Assembly (NCBI GenBank): GCA_963763325.1
Contig: CAVXOL010000011.1
Coordinates: forward strand, 124,001 to 188,000
Direction: 5' to 3'
DNA from: JBBECJ01 sp963763325
GTDB lineage: Bacteria; Chloroflexota; Chloroflexia; Thermomicrobiales; CFX8
Length of the DNA: 64,000 bases
Part shown: positions 44,244-52,267 of the stretch, one piece after another
Position numbering within the stretch: the first letter of the stretch is position 1
How the letters are laid out: the number at the start of each line of letters is the position of its first letter
Translations under genes and position numbers: made by a program
The notes under the pieces: generated by a model
Seen by the model: the letters and a program-made list of their open reading frames with translations, nothing else
The model's database searches: none
Told to the model about the DNA's origin: nothing

Positions 44244-44984
44244 AGATACCCCGTCGATCTCCCGTCGCTGCAAACCCACGTCCGCCGTCTCAATCTATCA
44301 GGTGCCACGCACCCCTCGGCGGTCGCACCGGTCGCCGCACCCTCCACCAACGACCTCAACTGGCTCAAATCGGTTCCAACTGGCTCATACACATTGAGCT
44401 TGATCAACTTGAGCCAGCTGGACTCATACACACGTTGGCCGCCTTGGCCCCCTTGGCCCCCTTGGCCATCTTGACCCTCTCCTGCATCCACACCATCAAT
44501 CCCGCACACGACGGACTGCATTCACCCTCCGAAGCCCACTCGCACGGCAGGGGCGATGGCCGCAGCCTCGGCCTGCTTGACACACACCGGGTCAGAACAT
44601 GACGCGGCCAGGCGTACCATATGCCAACCCGCTCACCCAATGAACATGAGCACCTTGAGCACCTTGAACACCTGGACCAGCCAAAGGCGCTCACCCACAA
44701 ACCGTGAACGCCTTTACCCCCTTTACCCCTTTGAATCCGCCTGGCACAGAATCCCACCCTCAAACCGTTCGAATAAGTAGAGCAGAGGTCACGCGCTTCC
44801 CTGCATCCACCCCGGCCCCAGACCGACGGCCAGAAGTGTCGTCGCGTTCTCAATCAGTAGGGGCGGGTCGTTGCCAATACTCGACATGTCAACATACGAA
44901 AGCCCGCGCTCCCCACCCCGCCAACTCGACCCGTGTCAACCGCTCACAACACCCGCCCGGCTCGACATCCGACCATCTCGACGC
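44244..44984. other. Long non-coding region with short repeats
   Basis: About 740 bases without a gene. It contains imperfect copies of CAACTGGCTCA and its complement at about 44350-44420, a short tandem array of CCCTTGGCC units (44430-44475), a GAGCACCTT repeat near 44650, and a copy of repeat family B. On the minus strand the arrays read as Lys/Gly/Ala-rich peptides, which is a sign of low complexity rather than a gene. Confidence 0.5.
44853..44926. repeat. Dispersed repeat family B, copy 2
   Basis: Starts with the same 21 bases as copy 1 (ATCAGTAGGGGCGGGTCGTTG), then shares GCTCCCCACCC and CGCCAACT. The middle is unrelated to copy 1. Confidence 0.68.
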
Positions 44985-45551
44985 TCACGACCAGTCCGAA
45001 AGACCCGCTCCCGAACCAGTCAACCAGTCAAGGTGCTCCAGCACCCGAAGCAGGAGACTATCGTGGTCTGCAACAGCGATCCCTTCAATCGCCATGCTCG
45101 TCACCGACTCCAGCGGCAGATCAGCAACCGTCATCCGCGTATTCAGACCGATCCCGACCAGCAACCACTCCAACCGCTCTCCGACCAGATGCGAGGTGCC
45201 GAGGACGCCACACAGCTTCCTGCCGCCGACCAGAATGTCGTTCGGTGGCTTGACGCGGCAGTCGAGGCCGTAGTCGTCGCGGAGGCACGCCGCGATCGAC
45301 CCGCTGACCCGCAGCGGGATCTCGGTCAGAGCAGCAATCGGAATGTCGGGACGGGCGATGAGCGTGAGCATCAGGCAACTGCCGGGCGGCGCGAGCCACG
45401 TTCGACCATGGGTGCCGCGCCCGTCCGTCTGGTACTCGGCGACGACAACCGTTCCGGCCGGCGCCCCGGATTCAGCCAGCTCGCGCGCACGAGTCATCGT
45501 CGACGGAAGTTCCGCGTGCCACTCGATCCGCCACGGTGATGTGTCGCTCAA
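44985..45551 (-). CDS. birA: Biotin--[acetyl-CoA-carboxylase] ligase, minimal form
   Basis: 188 residues covering the catalytic BirA domain only. ELPSTM at the N-terminus, TDGRGTHGRTW (the biotinyl-AMP loop, usually GRGRRGR), VKPPNDILVGGRKLCGVL and WLLVGIGLNTRM are visible. It has no N-terminal DNA-binding domain and no C-terminal SH3-like domain, so it is a non-regulatory ligase (class I) and unusually short. It begins 5 bases after the corC gene and is the last gene of the glmU operon. Confidence 0.88.
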   Translation of the reverse strand: MSDTSPWRIEWHAELPSTMTRARELAESGAPAGTVVVAEYQTDGRGTHGRTWLAPPGSCLMLTLIARPDIPIAALTEIPLRVSGSIAACLRDDYGLDCRVKPPNDILVGGRKLCGVLGTSHLVGERLEWLLVGIGLNTRMTVADLPLESVTSMAIEGIAVADHDSLLLRVLEHLDWLTGSGAGLSDWS

Positions 45552-45556
45552 GCCGG

Positions 45557-46882
45557 CTAGAACTTGCTGGCAACGGGCGCCGGGCGGGCTTCGCCGTCCG
45601 GCGCTTCGTAGACTTCGTGTTCGTCGAACCGTTCGAGTCGGACCTGACGGACGCGGCGGTGTTCGACCAGCAGGACAGTCAGACGAATGCCGGGTAGCTC
45701 GACGGTCTCGCCTTCGGTCGGAATCCGTCCCAGCCGGCGTTGGATGTAGCCGCCGAGGGTACCGCTGGCTGGTTCGGGCCAGACGATGTCCATCTCGTCG
45801 GCCAGGTCATCGATGCTGAGTCGTCCATCGACGATCGCTTCGTTCTCCGAGACGATCTCGAACTTCGGCGTCTCGGTGTCGTACTCATCCTGGATCTCAC
45901 CGACGATCTCTTCGAGGATGTCCTCGATCGTGACGACGCCGGCTGTCCCGCCGAACTCGTCGACGACGACCGCGAGGTGGACCTTGGCCTGCTGAAGCTC
46001 TTCGAGCAAATCGTTGATCCGCTTCGACTCCGGCACGATGTAGGCTGGCCGCACATGCGGCTCGACCGTCATCCCCTCGTGCGGCTCGTTGACGTAACGC
46101 AGCATATCCTTGGCGTAGACGACGCCGAGCACGTTGTCGATGTTCTCGCCATAGACCGGAATCCGCGAGTGCCCGTGCTGGATCGCAACATCGACGGCTT
46201 CCGAAATAAGCACGTCCTTCGAGACGGCAACGATGTCGATCCGCGGCACCATGATGTCGCGCGCCATCGCCTCGTCGAGATGCAGGACGCCGGAAATCAT
46301 CTCGTGCTCGTCCTCTTCGATGTCGCGCGGCTCGGGGAATTCGCGATCGCTTGACTGATAACCGTTGTCGTTCTGATCGGACGCCGAGAAGTCGGTCGCG
46401 AAGGTGTCGCCTGGCCGGCGCCTGTTACGTGTCAGCAGGCCACTGACCATCTCAACCGGCCGGATGATCGGCGCGAAGAGAAACGACAGCGCGCGCGCAA
46501 CCTTGATCTCGCGCGATGGCTCGCTGGTCTGCTCGGTGTCGGCGAAGACGCGCGGCAGCAGGTTGCCGAAGACGATCAGGATACCGATCCCGATCAGCAG
46601 GCCATAGAAGAATCCGCCATCTTCAAGTAGCTCTTCCGTCACGACGGCGATCATCCAGACCGCCACCGCCGAGGCCAGCATCTCGATCAGTAGCAACGAC
46701 GAACGCAGCCGCTGCGTGCGCTCGATCGTCAGTGCATCTTCGCGTGAGAGGCGGTTGTCGAGCAGCCGGCGAATGTCCACCCGAGTTCCGGCTGAAAGGC
46801 TCATTTCCGCCCAGGTCGCGACGGCGACGACCCCGACCGCGACGATGGCGATGACTAACTCGGTGATGGCGGTGGTACTCAA
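45557..46882 (-). CDS. CNNM/CorC-type protein with CBS pair (hemolysin family)
   Basis: 441 residues from TTG 46882. The N-terminal CNNM membrane domain has three to four spans (VIAIVAVGVVAVATWAEMSLSAG, LASAVAVWMIAVV, GLLIGIGILIVFGN). Then come two CBS domains (about 205-325; ARDIMVPRIDIVAV, GHSRIPVYGENIDNVLGVVYAKDML, VVVDEFGGTAGVVTIEDILEE) and a C-terminal CorC/HlyC domain (GRLSIDDLADEMDI). This family is involved in Mg2+/Co2+ transport. It sits between prs and birA. Confidence 0.9.
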   Translation of the reverse strand: MSTTAITELVIAIVAVGVVAVATWAEMSLSAGTRVDIRRLLDNRLSREDALTIERTQRLRSSLLLIEMLASAVAVWMIAVVTEELLEDGGFFYGLLIGIGILIVFGNLLPRVFADTEQTSEPSREIKVARALSFLFAPIIRPVEMVSGLLTRNRRRPGDTFATDFSASDQNDNGYQSSDREFPEPRDIEEDEHEMISGVLHLDEAMARDIMVPRIDIVAVSKDVLISEAVDVAIQHGHSRIPVYGENIDNVLGVVYAKDMLRYVNEPHEGMTVEPHVRPAYIVPESKRINDLLEELQQAKVHLAVVVDEFGGTAGVVTIEDILEEIVGEIQDEYDTETPKFEIVSENEAIVDGRLSIDDLADEMDIVWPEPASGTLGGYIQRRLGRIPTEGETVELPGIRLTVLLVEHRRVRQVRLERFDEHEVYEAPDGEARPAPVASKF

Positions 46883-46924
46883 TCACACTCTCCAGTGTAG
46901 GCACGGTCGCGCTGTCGGCTCTAT

Positions 46925-47863
46925 CTAATGGAACAGCGCGCTGATCGAGAGGTCCTTGTGGATGCGCGTAATGGCTTCCGCCAGCAGCGGCGCGACCGTC
47001 AGAACCTCGATGCTGCCGTTCTGGGCGGCCCGCTGGAGCGGCAGCGTGTCGGTGACGATGACCTTTTCAATGGATGATTTCGCGATCAGCTCGGCAGCGT
47101 TCCCGGCGAAGATCGGATGGACGGCGGCGGCATACACCCGCGCCGCACCACGCTCGATCAACATGTCAGCCGCCTGGACGAGCGTCCCTCCAGTCGAAAT
47201 CATGTCATCAACGATGACGGCCGTCTTGCCCTCCACATCACCGACCATCTCGATCACTTCTGCTTCGTCGGGCGCTGGCCGCTTCTTGGAGATGATCGCC
47301 AGCGACCCGCCGGAACGAACCCGGAAGTCCTCTGCCCGTCCGACTCCCCCGGCATCAGGGCTGACGGCGACGATGTCCTCAACCGCCATCTTGCGGAAGG
47401 CCGACGCCAGCAGCGGCGTCGCCCGCAGGTGATCGACGGGAATGTCGAAGAACCCCTCGATGGCCGGTGCGTGCAGATCCAGTGTCAGGACACGGTCGAC
47501 ACCGGCCGTCACCAGCAGGTTCGCGACCAGCTTGGCGCTGATCGGCTCTCGTCCGCCCGTCTTCTTCTCCTGCTTGGCATAAGCGAAGTAGGGGATGACA
47601 GCCGTGATCCTCGCTGCCGACGATCGCCGGACGGCGTCGATCATGATCAATAGCTCAACCAGATGGTGATTGACCGGCTCGGCCAGCGACTGGATGACGA
47701 AGACATCCGATCCGCGTACGTTCTCATCGAGCTTGACCCGCGTTTCGCCGTTCCTCCAGCAGTCGACGATTGCCCGGCCCAGCGGTGCCTCCAGCGTCGC
47801 CATGATGTCCTCGGCCAGCTTGTGGTTGCCGTTCCCCGCGAAGACCTGTAGTCGTCCGTCCAT
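46925..47863 (-). CDS. prs: Ribose-phosphate pyrophosphokinase
   Basis: PRPP synthase, 312 residues. Diagnostic motifs are LQVFAGNGNHKLAEDI, VIPYFAYAKQEKKTGGREPISAKLVANLL, the metal-binding LTLDLHAPAIEGFFDIPVDHL and the PRPP loop VIVDDMISTGGTL. It begins 11 bases after glmU; PRPP from Prs feeds nucleotides and GlmU feeds the cell wall. A glmU-prs order is common in Gram-positive-type genomes. Confidence 0.96.
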   Translation of the reverse strand: MDGRLQVFAGNGNHKLAEDIMATLEAPLGRAIVDCWRNGETRVKLDENVRGSDVFVIQSLAEPVNHHLVELLIMIDAVRRSSAARITAVIPYFAYAKQEKKTGGREPISAKLVANLLVTAGVDRVLTLDLHAPAIEGFFDIPVDHLRATPLLASAFRKMAVEDIVAVSPDAGGVGRAEDFRVRSGGSLAIISKKRPAPDEAEVIEMVGDVEGKTAVIVDDMISTGGTLVQAADMLIERGAARVYAAAVHPIFAGNAAELIAKSSIEKVIVTDTLPLQRAAQNGSIEVLTVAPLLAEAITRIHKDLSISALFH

Positions 47864-47874
47864 CTGCCCTGTCT

Positions 47875-49359
47875 CTACTTGCCGCTGTCGTTGCCGTTGC
47901 CGTTGTCGTTGCTGCCGTCGCCGGCAAGACTGCGTTGTCGTGCTGAACCAATGACGCGTGCGGGTATCCCAACGACCGTCTTGCCAGCCGGGACGTTCTT
48001 CGTCACGACTGCGCCGGCGCCGGTCCGGCTGCCGTCTTCGAGCGTCACCGGCGCGACGAGCATGCTGTCGCTACCGATAAATACATCGTCTCCAACGGTC
48101 GTCTGGTGCTTGGCATATCCATCGAAGTTACAGGTGATCGTCCCAGCCCCGACATTTACGCGCTCGCCGAGATCGGCGTCTCCAATGTAGGAAACATGTC
48201 CGACCTGGGTCCCGGAGCCGATTCGCGCGTTCTTCATCTCAACGAAGTTGCCGATGTGGACGTGTGGTGCGATCGTCACGCCCGGCCGCAGGTGCGCGAA
48301 CGGCCCGATGTCGACGCCCTCGCCAACCTCGGACGACTCGACCCATGAACTGCGAATGACGACGTTGTCGTGGATCGTCGAATCCTCGATGACGCTGTGC
48401 GGCCCGATCCGGCAACCCTGGCCAACCGTCGTCTTCCCACGCAACTGGCAACCTGGCTCGATCCGCGTGTCGGACCCGATCTGAACGTCGGCGTCGATGT
48501 AGGTGCTATCCGGATCAACCAGTGTGACGCCTGCCTGCATGTGCCGCTCGTTGATCCTCCGGCGGATACCCTGCTCAGCCCGTGCCAACTCGACACGGTC
48601 GTTGATGCCGAGCGCGACCTCCTCCGGGGCCGTCACGAGCAGGACCGGGTCGCGTTCGTCCGGCAACGTCAACTTCGCAGCCATCTCGACCAGCGCCGTC
48701 AGGTAGTACTCGCCTTTTGGAGAGAGGGGTACGTCGGCGATGGCCGCTTCCAGCCAGTCGCGCCGCACACAGCAGGCACCGGAGTTGACAGGCGTTGGTC
48801 CATCGTAGGTGGTGTTGTCCTCGTGCGCCTCGACGATGCCGGTCACTCGCCCACATTCGTCGCGCCGGTAGCGGCCATACGGTCCCGGTTCCGGCAGAAC
48901 GACAGCGACCGTCGCCAGCAGCGGCTGGGCTGCCAGCGTTGCGTCTATCAGCTCTTGAAGCGTTTCCGGGGACATCAGCGGGTGGTCACCGAAGATGACG
49001 ACTACCCACTCTATGGAGGGAGCCAGATGCGGCAACGCTGCGCGGACTGCATCACCGGTGCCGAGCGGATCGGCTTGCCAGGCGAAGGTCAGGTCGCTGG
49101 AGAGAACGTCGCGGAGTTGTTCGGAACTGGGACCGATCGTCAGGATGACCTGACCAGGAGCGATCGCGGTCGCCGCACGCACAACGTGCTCGACCATCGG
49201 CAGACCAGCGATCCGATGGAGGACTTTGGGGGTTGCTGAACGCATCCGTGTTCCACGCCCGGCCGTGAGGACGACGACGGCGATCGCGCCGTTGCCGGTC
49301 ACACCGCCGGGCTGGCGGTCGGGAGGTTCGCTGATTGAGCTGGTACTATCCGGGTCCAA
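47875..49359 (-). CDS. glmU: Bifunctional UDP-N-acetylglucosamine pyrophosphorylase/glucosamine-1-P acetyltransferase
   Basis: 494 residues from TTG 49359; GTG 49302 is an alternative start. The uridylyltransferase motif VVVLTAGRGTRMRSATPKVLHRIAGLPMV and GDHPLMSPETL are followed by a left-handed beta-helix acetyltransferase domain (VGEGVDIGPFAHLRPGV, NFVEMKNARIGSGTQVGHVSYIGDADLG, NVGAGTITCNFDG). The C-terminal tail is a low-complexity GNDNGNGNDSGK-type stretch encoded by GTTGCC repeats. First gene of the operon that includes prs, corC and birA. Confidence 0.96.
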   Translation of the reverse strand: MDPDSTSSISEPPDRQPGGVTGNGAIAVVVLTAGRGTRMRSATPKVLHRIAGLPMVEHVVRAATAIAPGQVILTIGPSSEQLRDVLSSDLTFAWQADPLGTGDAVRAALPHLAPSIEWVVVIFGDHPLMSPETLQELIDATLAAQPLLATVAVVLPEPGPYGRYRRDECGRVTGIVEAHEDNTTYDGPTPVNSGACCVRRDWLEAAIADVPLSPKGEYYLTALVEMAAKLTLPDERDPVLLVTAPEEVALGINDRVELARAEQGIRRRINERHMQAGVTLVDPDSTYIDADVQIGSDTRIEPGCQLRGKTTVGQGCRIGPHSVIEDSTIHDNVVIRSSWVESSEVGEGVDIGPFAHLRPGVTIAPHVHIGNFVEMKNARIGSGTQVGHVSYIGDADLGERVNVGAGTITCNFDGYAKHQTTVGDDVFIGSDSMLVAPVTLEDGSRTGAGAVVTKNVPAGKTVVGIPARVIGSARQRSLAGDGSNDNGNGNDSGK

Positions 49360-49432
49360 GCGTCCCTATCACCACGACTGCAGTACACCAGCGGCTCGCT
49401 GCCCGAGGCCCGTCGCAAATGGCGACGAGAAG

Positions 49433-49503
49433 CTCGCGGGCCAGGACTCGAACCTGAAATAAGGGTTCCAAAGACCCCTGTGATACCATTTCACCACCCG
49501 CGA
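49433..49503 (-). tRNA. tRNA-Gln (UUG)
   Basis: A cloverleaf can be folded on the minus strand: acceptor TCGCGGG/CCCGCGA, D-arm GTG...CAC around AAATGGTAT, anticodon stem GGGGT/ACCCT with loop CTTTGGA (anticodon TTG at 49469-49471), T-stem TCAGG/CCTGG with loop TTCGAGT. The discriminator base is G. CCA is not encoded. It lies upstream of glmU on the same strand. Confidence 0.88.
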
Positions 49504-49787
49504 CCGCTGCCTGTAGTGTAACGAATGCCCTGTACCGGGGGCAATGCGTCGTGCCTTGACGCGTGACGAGGCACGAGGGATAAGGCTCGTGAACCGCCCT
49601 ACTCGTACCTCACTTCTCATGCCCCATGCCTCACCACGCGTCCAGACCCGTACTTTCGGGACCCTTGGTAGGGTACCGTTTGCCCTTTCCTGCACGCTAT
49701 CATCGAACTATGGACCGGCGCAGCCGCCGCGCTGCAGAACGCCCCTCGTCGATCCGGCTGTTCCGGACAGGGCATGGAGATTACAGC

Positions 49788-50885
49788 ATGTCAATGGTTT
49801 TACCTCCTCCTCAGACTCGTGAATTTGTCGACCGACTGACGACATTGGCCGCCGAATGTCGCGACGAGCTGGAACAGAGCAGCCAGTCACTCCAGGAGAT
49901 CGATCTGCTCCTCAACCAGACTCAGGCTGAGGTCGATCGCCTCTCACAACGCGAAGCACAGCAGAACGCGCGCATCCGCGAGATGGAAGCCAGCCTCGAA
50001 GCCTATTCACGGGCAGATATCCGCAGTACCTACCTGGCGGCCCACGATGTCTCGTTGCGGCTGTTCATGATGCGCAACCAACTCGAAGCCCTCGAGTCGC
50101 GCCGCGAATCGATCGACACCCAGCAGCAGAAGCTGCGTATTCTGCTGAACCTGGCCGAAATCAATCGCGAGCAGTCCGGCGACGTCGTCGCGACCAATTC
50201 GAGGACGACGTCGCTCCAAGGGGGGACGAGCCTGTTTGGCGAAACCGTCGACCTCGCGCCGGAACTGATCCAGGCCCGCGAGCGCGAGCGGCTCAGGATC
50301 GCCAAGCAGCTTACCGATGGTCCCGCCCAGGTGCTGGCCAACCTGATCCTGCGGACCGAGGTCGTCAAGCGTGCTGCCGAGAAATCGCCGGAGTCGGTCG
50401 TCGAAGAAGTCGCCGATCTACGCGAGATGGCAGCCAACTCTCTGCTGAATGTCCGTCGCTCAATCTTCGAGATGCGCCCACTCGTCCTGGATGAGCTTGG
50501 CCTCGTCCCAACCCTGCGCCGCTACTCAGCCGACTTTGGCCGTGAGAATGGCGCGACGATAACGATCAACGGCCCAGACCGCGACGACTCGATCGCTGGC
50601 CACACCCGCGTCGCCGTCTTCCGCCTGATCCAGCAGGCGCTGCTGGCGCTGGTCACGCCGAACGTCGGAACGACCGTCCAGTGTGACATCCGCTTCGAAG
50701 AGGCGCAGCTGGCCGTCCGACTCGACGCCTCCAGCATCGGCCCGAAGACCGTTAATACGGTCGCCCACTTCATCGAGGACAGCTACACCCTCGACGCGAT
50801 CGCGTTGATCGGCGGCTCGATCCAGCACGAGTCGCTCCCGGCCGGCATCCGCATCACGATGATCGTCCCAACCGGCCACAATTAA
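49788..50885 (+). CDS. DegS-like sensor protein lacking the phospho-acceptor histidine
   Basis: 365 residues, ATG 49788 with GGAG upstream. The N-terminal half is a long coiled coil (about 15-130). The second half has the DegS/HisKA_3 pattern RERERLRIAKQLTDGPAQVLANLILRTE, which normally reads E-I-H-D-G-P-A-Q; here Thr176 (ACC at 50313-50315) replaces His. The ATP-binding half keeps the HATPase outline (RPLVLDELGLVPTLRRYSADFG) but its N-box is IQQALLALVT rather than EALNNVxKHA, and no clear G-box is seen. It is therefore probably a pseudokinase with a scaffold or sensor role. It precedes two Flp pilin genes. Confidence 0.8.
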   Translation: MSMVLPPPQTREFVDRLTTLAAECRDELEQSSQSLQEIDLLLNQTQAEVDRLSQREAQQNARIREMEASLEAYSRADIRSTYLAAHDVSLRLFMMRNQLEALESRRESIDTQQQKLRILLNLAEINREQSGDVVATNSRTTSLQGGTSLFGETVDLAPELIQARERERLRIAKQLTDGPAQVLANLILRTEVVKRAAEKSPESVVEEVADLREMAANSLLNVRRSIFEMRPLVLDELGLVPTLRRYSADFGRENGATITINGPDRDDSIAGHTRVAVFRLIQQALLALVTPNVGTTVQCDIRFEEAQLAVRLDASSIGPKTVNTVAHFIEDSYTLDAIALIGGSIQHESLPAGIRITMIVPTGHN

Positions 50886-50898
50886 GCTCCAGGTGTTC

Positions 50899-50933
50899 CA
50901 ACGAGGCTGCCAAAGTTCGTGGCAGCCTCGTTG
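50899..50933 (+). terminator. Rho-independent terminator of the DegS-like gene
   Basis: CAACGAGGCTGCCA (50899-50912) and TGGCAGCCTCGTTG (50920-50933) form a 14-bp stem with a 7-base loop, followed by CGTTTCT, 13 bases beyond the stop codon. Confidence 0.85.
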
Positions 50934-50940
50934 CGTTTCT

Positions 50941-51303
50941 GGCTCGATTGAGCGCAGCTGACTCCGTCTTGTATCTCAAGCGACTCCGAGCGTCCCTCAT
51001 CGACTTCCAACACCTTCAGATCGCCATTTGGACGGGAAAATGCCCCGATGAGCTACCTTTTGCCAGCCCGCCTGGCGCGAAGTACCTCCAGCATGGTACC
51101 GGCGTACCGCAGAAGCGCGATGTGTTGGGGCCTTTGACCCATTTGAGAACCTCGGATCATCCCCTATGATCTAAGTGTCTTCGGAAAACCAATACGGAAC
51201 ACCAAAGACCTGGCGAGAGACGAATTGATCCGGCGCTCTCGTTCTGTTTCTTCAGGATCTGATTATCTGGCAGTAATTGCCGCACTATTGGAAGGAGCCC
51301 ATT
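50941..51303 (+). promoter_or_regulatory. Leader/promoter region of the first Flp pilin gene
   Basis: A sigma-70-like promoter TTGAGA (51143-51148), 16-base spacer, TATGAT (51165-51170) would give a leader of about 125 bases before the pilin start at 51304. A strong ribosome site (GGAAGGAG) lies at 51291-51298. No gene is present in this 360-base stretch. Confidence 0.55.
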
Positions 51304-51489
51304 GTGGTTCAGATTTACGCCACCGTCGTTTCCTACGTCGCCTCGCTCAAGGAAGCCAACGAAGAGGGCCAGGGCATGGTTGAGTACGCACTGATCATCG
51401 CGCTGGTTGGCGTCTTGCTGGTTGCGGCTCTTGGTCTGCTCCGGGGTGGCATTGAGAGCACGTTCAACGATGCGATCGCCGTTCTCTAA
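51304..51489 (+). CDS. Flp/Fap-type pilin subunit
   Basis: A 61-residue Flp pilin of the tight-adherence (Tad) type. The prepilin site is EEGQGMVEYALIIALVGVLLVAALGLL, with cleavage expected after a Gly and the conserved Glu five residues into the mature helix. Start GTG 51304, RBS GGAAGGAG at 51291-51298. No Tad secretion genes (tadA, B, C, cpaB) are in the window, so assembly must depend on genes elsewhere. A second pilin gene follows. Confidence 0.9.
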   Translation: MVQIYATVVSYVASLKEANEEGQGMVEYALIIALVGVLLVAALGLLRGGIESTFNDAIAVL

Positions 51490-51513
51490 GAATTCGAACG
51501 CCGAGTAGTCGGG

Positions 51514-51553
51514 GTGGCGGAAGCGTCTGGTCATACCACGACGCTTCCGCCAC
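51514..51553 (+). terminator. Terminator of the first Flp gene
   Basis: GTGGCGGAAGCGTC (51514-51527) pairs with GACGCTTCCGCCAC (51540-51553), a perfect 14-bp stem with a 12-base loop starting 24 bases after the stop. Confidence 0.82.
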
Positions 51554-51824
51554 ATTCGTGTCAACGATCTGATGAGATTGCATCTACTTGACGCGACACG
51601 GGTTTCAGTTCATCTGGCGATTTTGATTGCAGTGGTCCCAGCACACGGTGATTCGCGTATTACTCGTTCGCAATGATTCCCCAAGTAGATTTACCTCCAA
51701 GTGATCCCTGGATGTACGTCAGTCGTGTGCCGAACGATCGTTCATAAGGGACGTAGCTGTCAGAGGAAAGACCAGAATCCTGGAATCCGCGACCGACATC
51801 GAGCTCAGCAGTAAGGAGTTGAGC

Positions 51825-51998
51825 ATGTGTCGCTCACCCATGTTCAAAGCGGCGATGAGAACGCAGAACGACGGCCAGGGAATGGTCGAGTACGCGCTCA
51901 TCATTGCATTCGTGGCAGTTGCGATCGTCGGCACGCTTGGGCTGTTCACCGCTGGAATCGAAGCCAGTTTTCAAAGTGCGGTCAACGCGTTTCCATAG
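51825..51998 (+). CDS. Second Flp/Fap-type pilin subunit
   Basis: A 57-residue pilin from ATG 51825, preceded by GTAAGGAG. The core is NDGQGMVEYALIIAFVAVAIVGTLGLFTAGI, almost the same as the first pilin around the processing site (GQGMVEYALII), but the rest has diverged. Its own terminator follows, so the two pilins are likely separately transcribed and could be major and minor subunits. Confidence 0.85.
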   Translation: MCRSPMFKAAMRTQNDGQGMVEYALIIAFVAVAIVGTLGLFTAGIEASFQSAVNAFP

Positions 51999-52011
51999 AT
52001 GTCACTACAAC

Positions 52012-52062
52012 CGACGATGCCCGGGATGGCTAGATCTCTAGCCGCAGTCCCGGGCATCGTCG
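52012..52062 (+). terminator. Terminator of the second Flp gene
   Basis: CGACGATGCCCGGGA (52012-52026) pairs exactly with TCCCGGGCATCGTCG (52048-52062). The loop contains a second stem, GGCTAGA/TCTAGCC. It begins 13 bases after the stop codon. Confidence 0.82.
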
Positions 52063-52267
52063 CGTTCATTCGCCATCGCTCGCTGGATACCTCTCACGCC
52101 ACCGGGCCACGCAAGGGCTTAGACCGACGACCTCTAGAACATCTTCACGAGCGCATTGCACGAGCGCATTGTAGGTAAAGCCAGCATGTTACGTGCGCGC
52201 CAGCACACAGCCACCATGTTCATGATCGACCATCGTGGTACTTGTTCATTGGTGCCTTAATGCCGGG

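Noticed and set aside
44428..44475. CCCTTGGCC tandem units considered as a coding Lys/Gly/Ala repeat protein on the minus strand
   Set aside because: The open frame has no ribosome site, and the sequence is simple repeat DNA.
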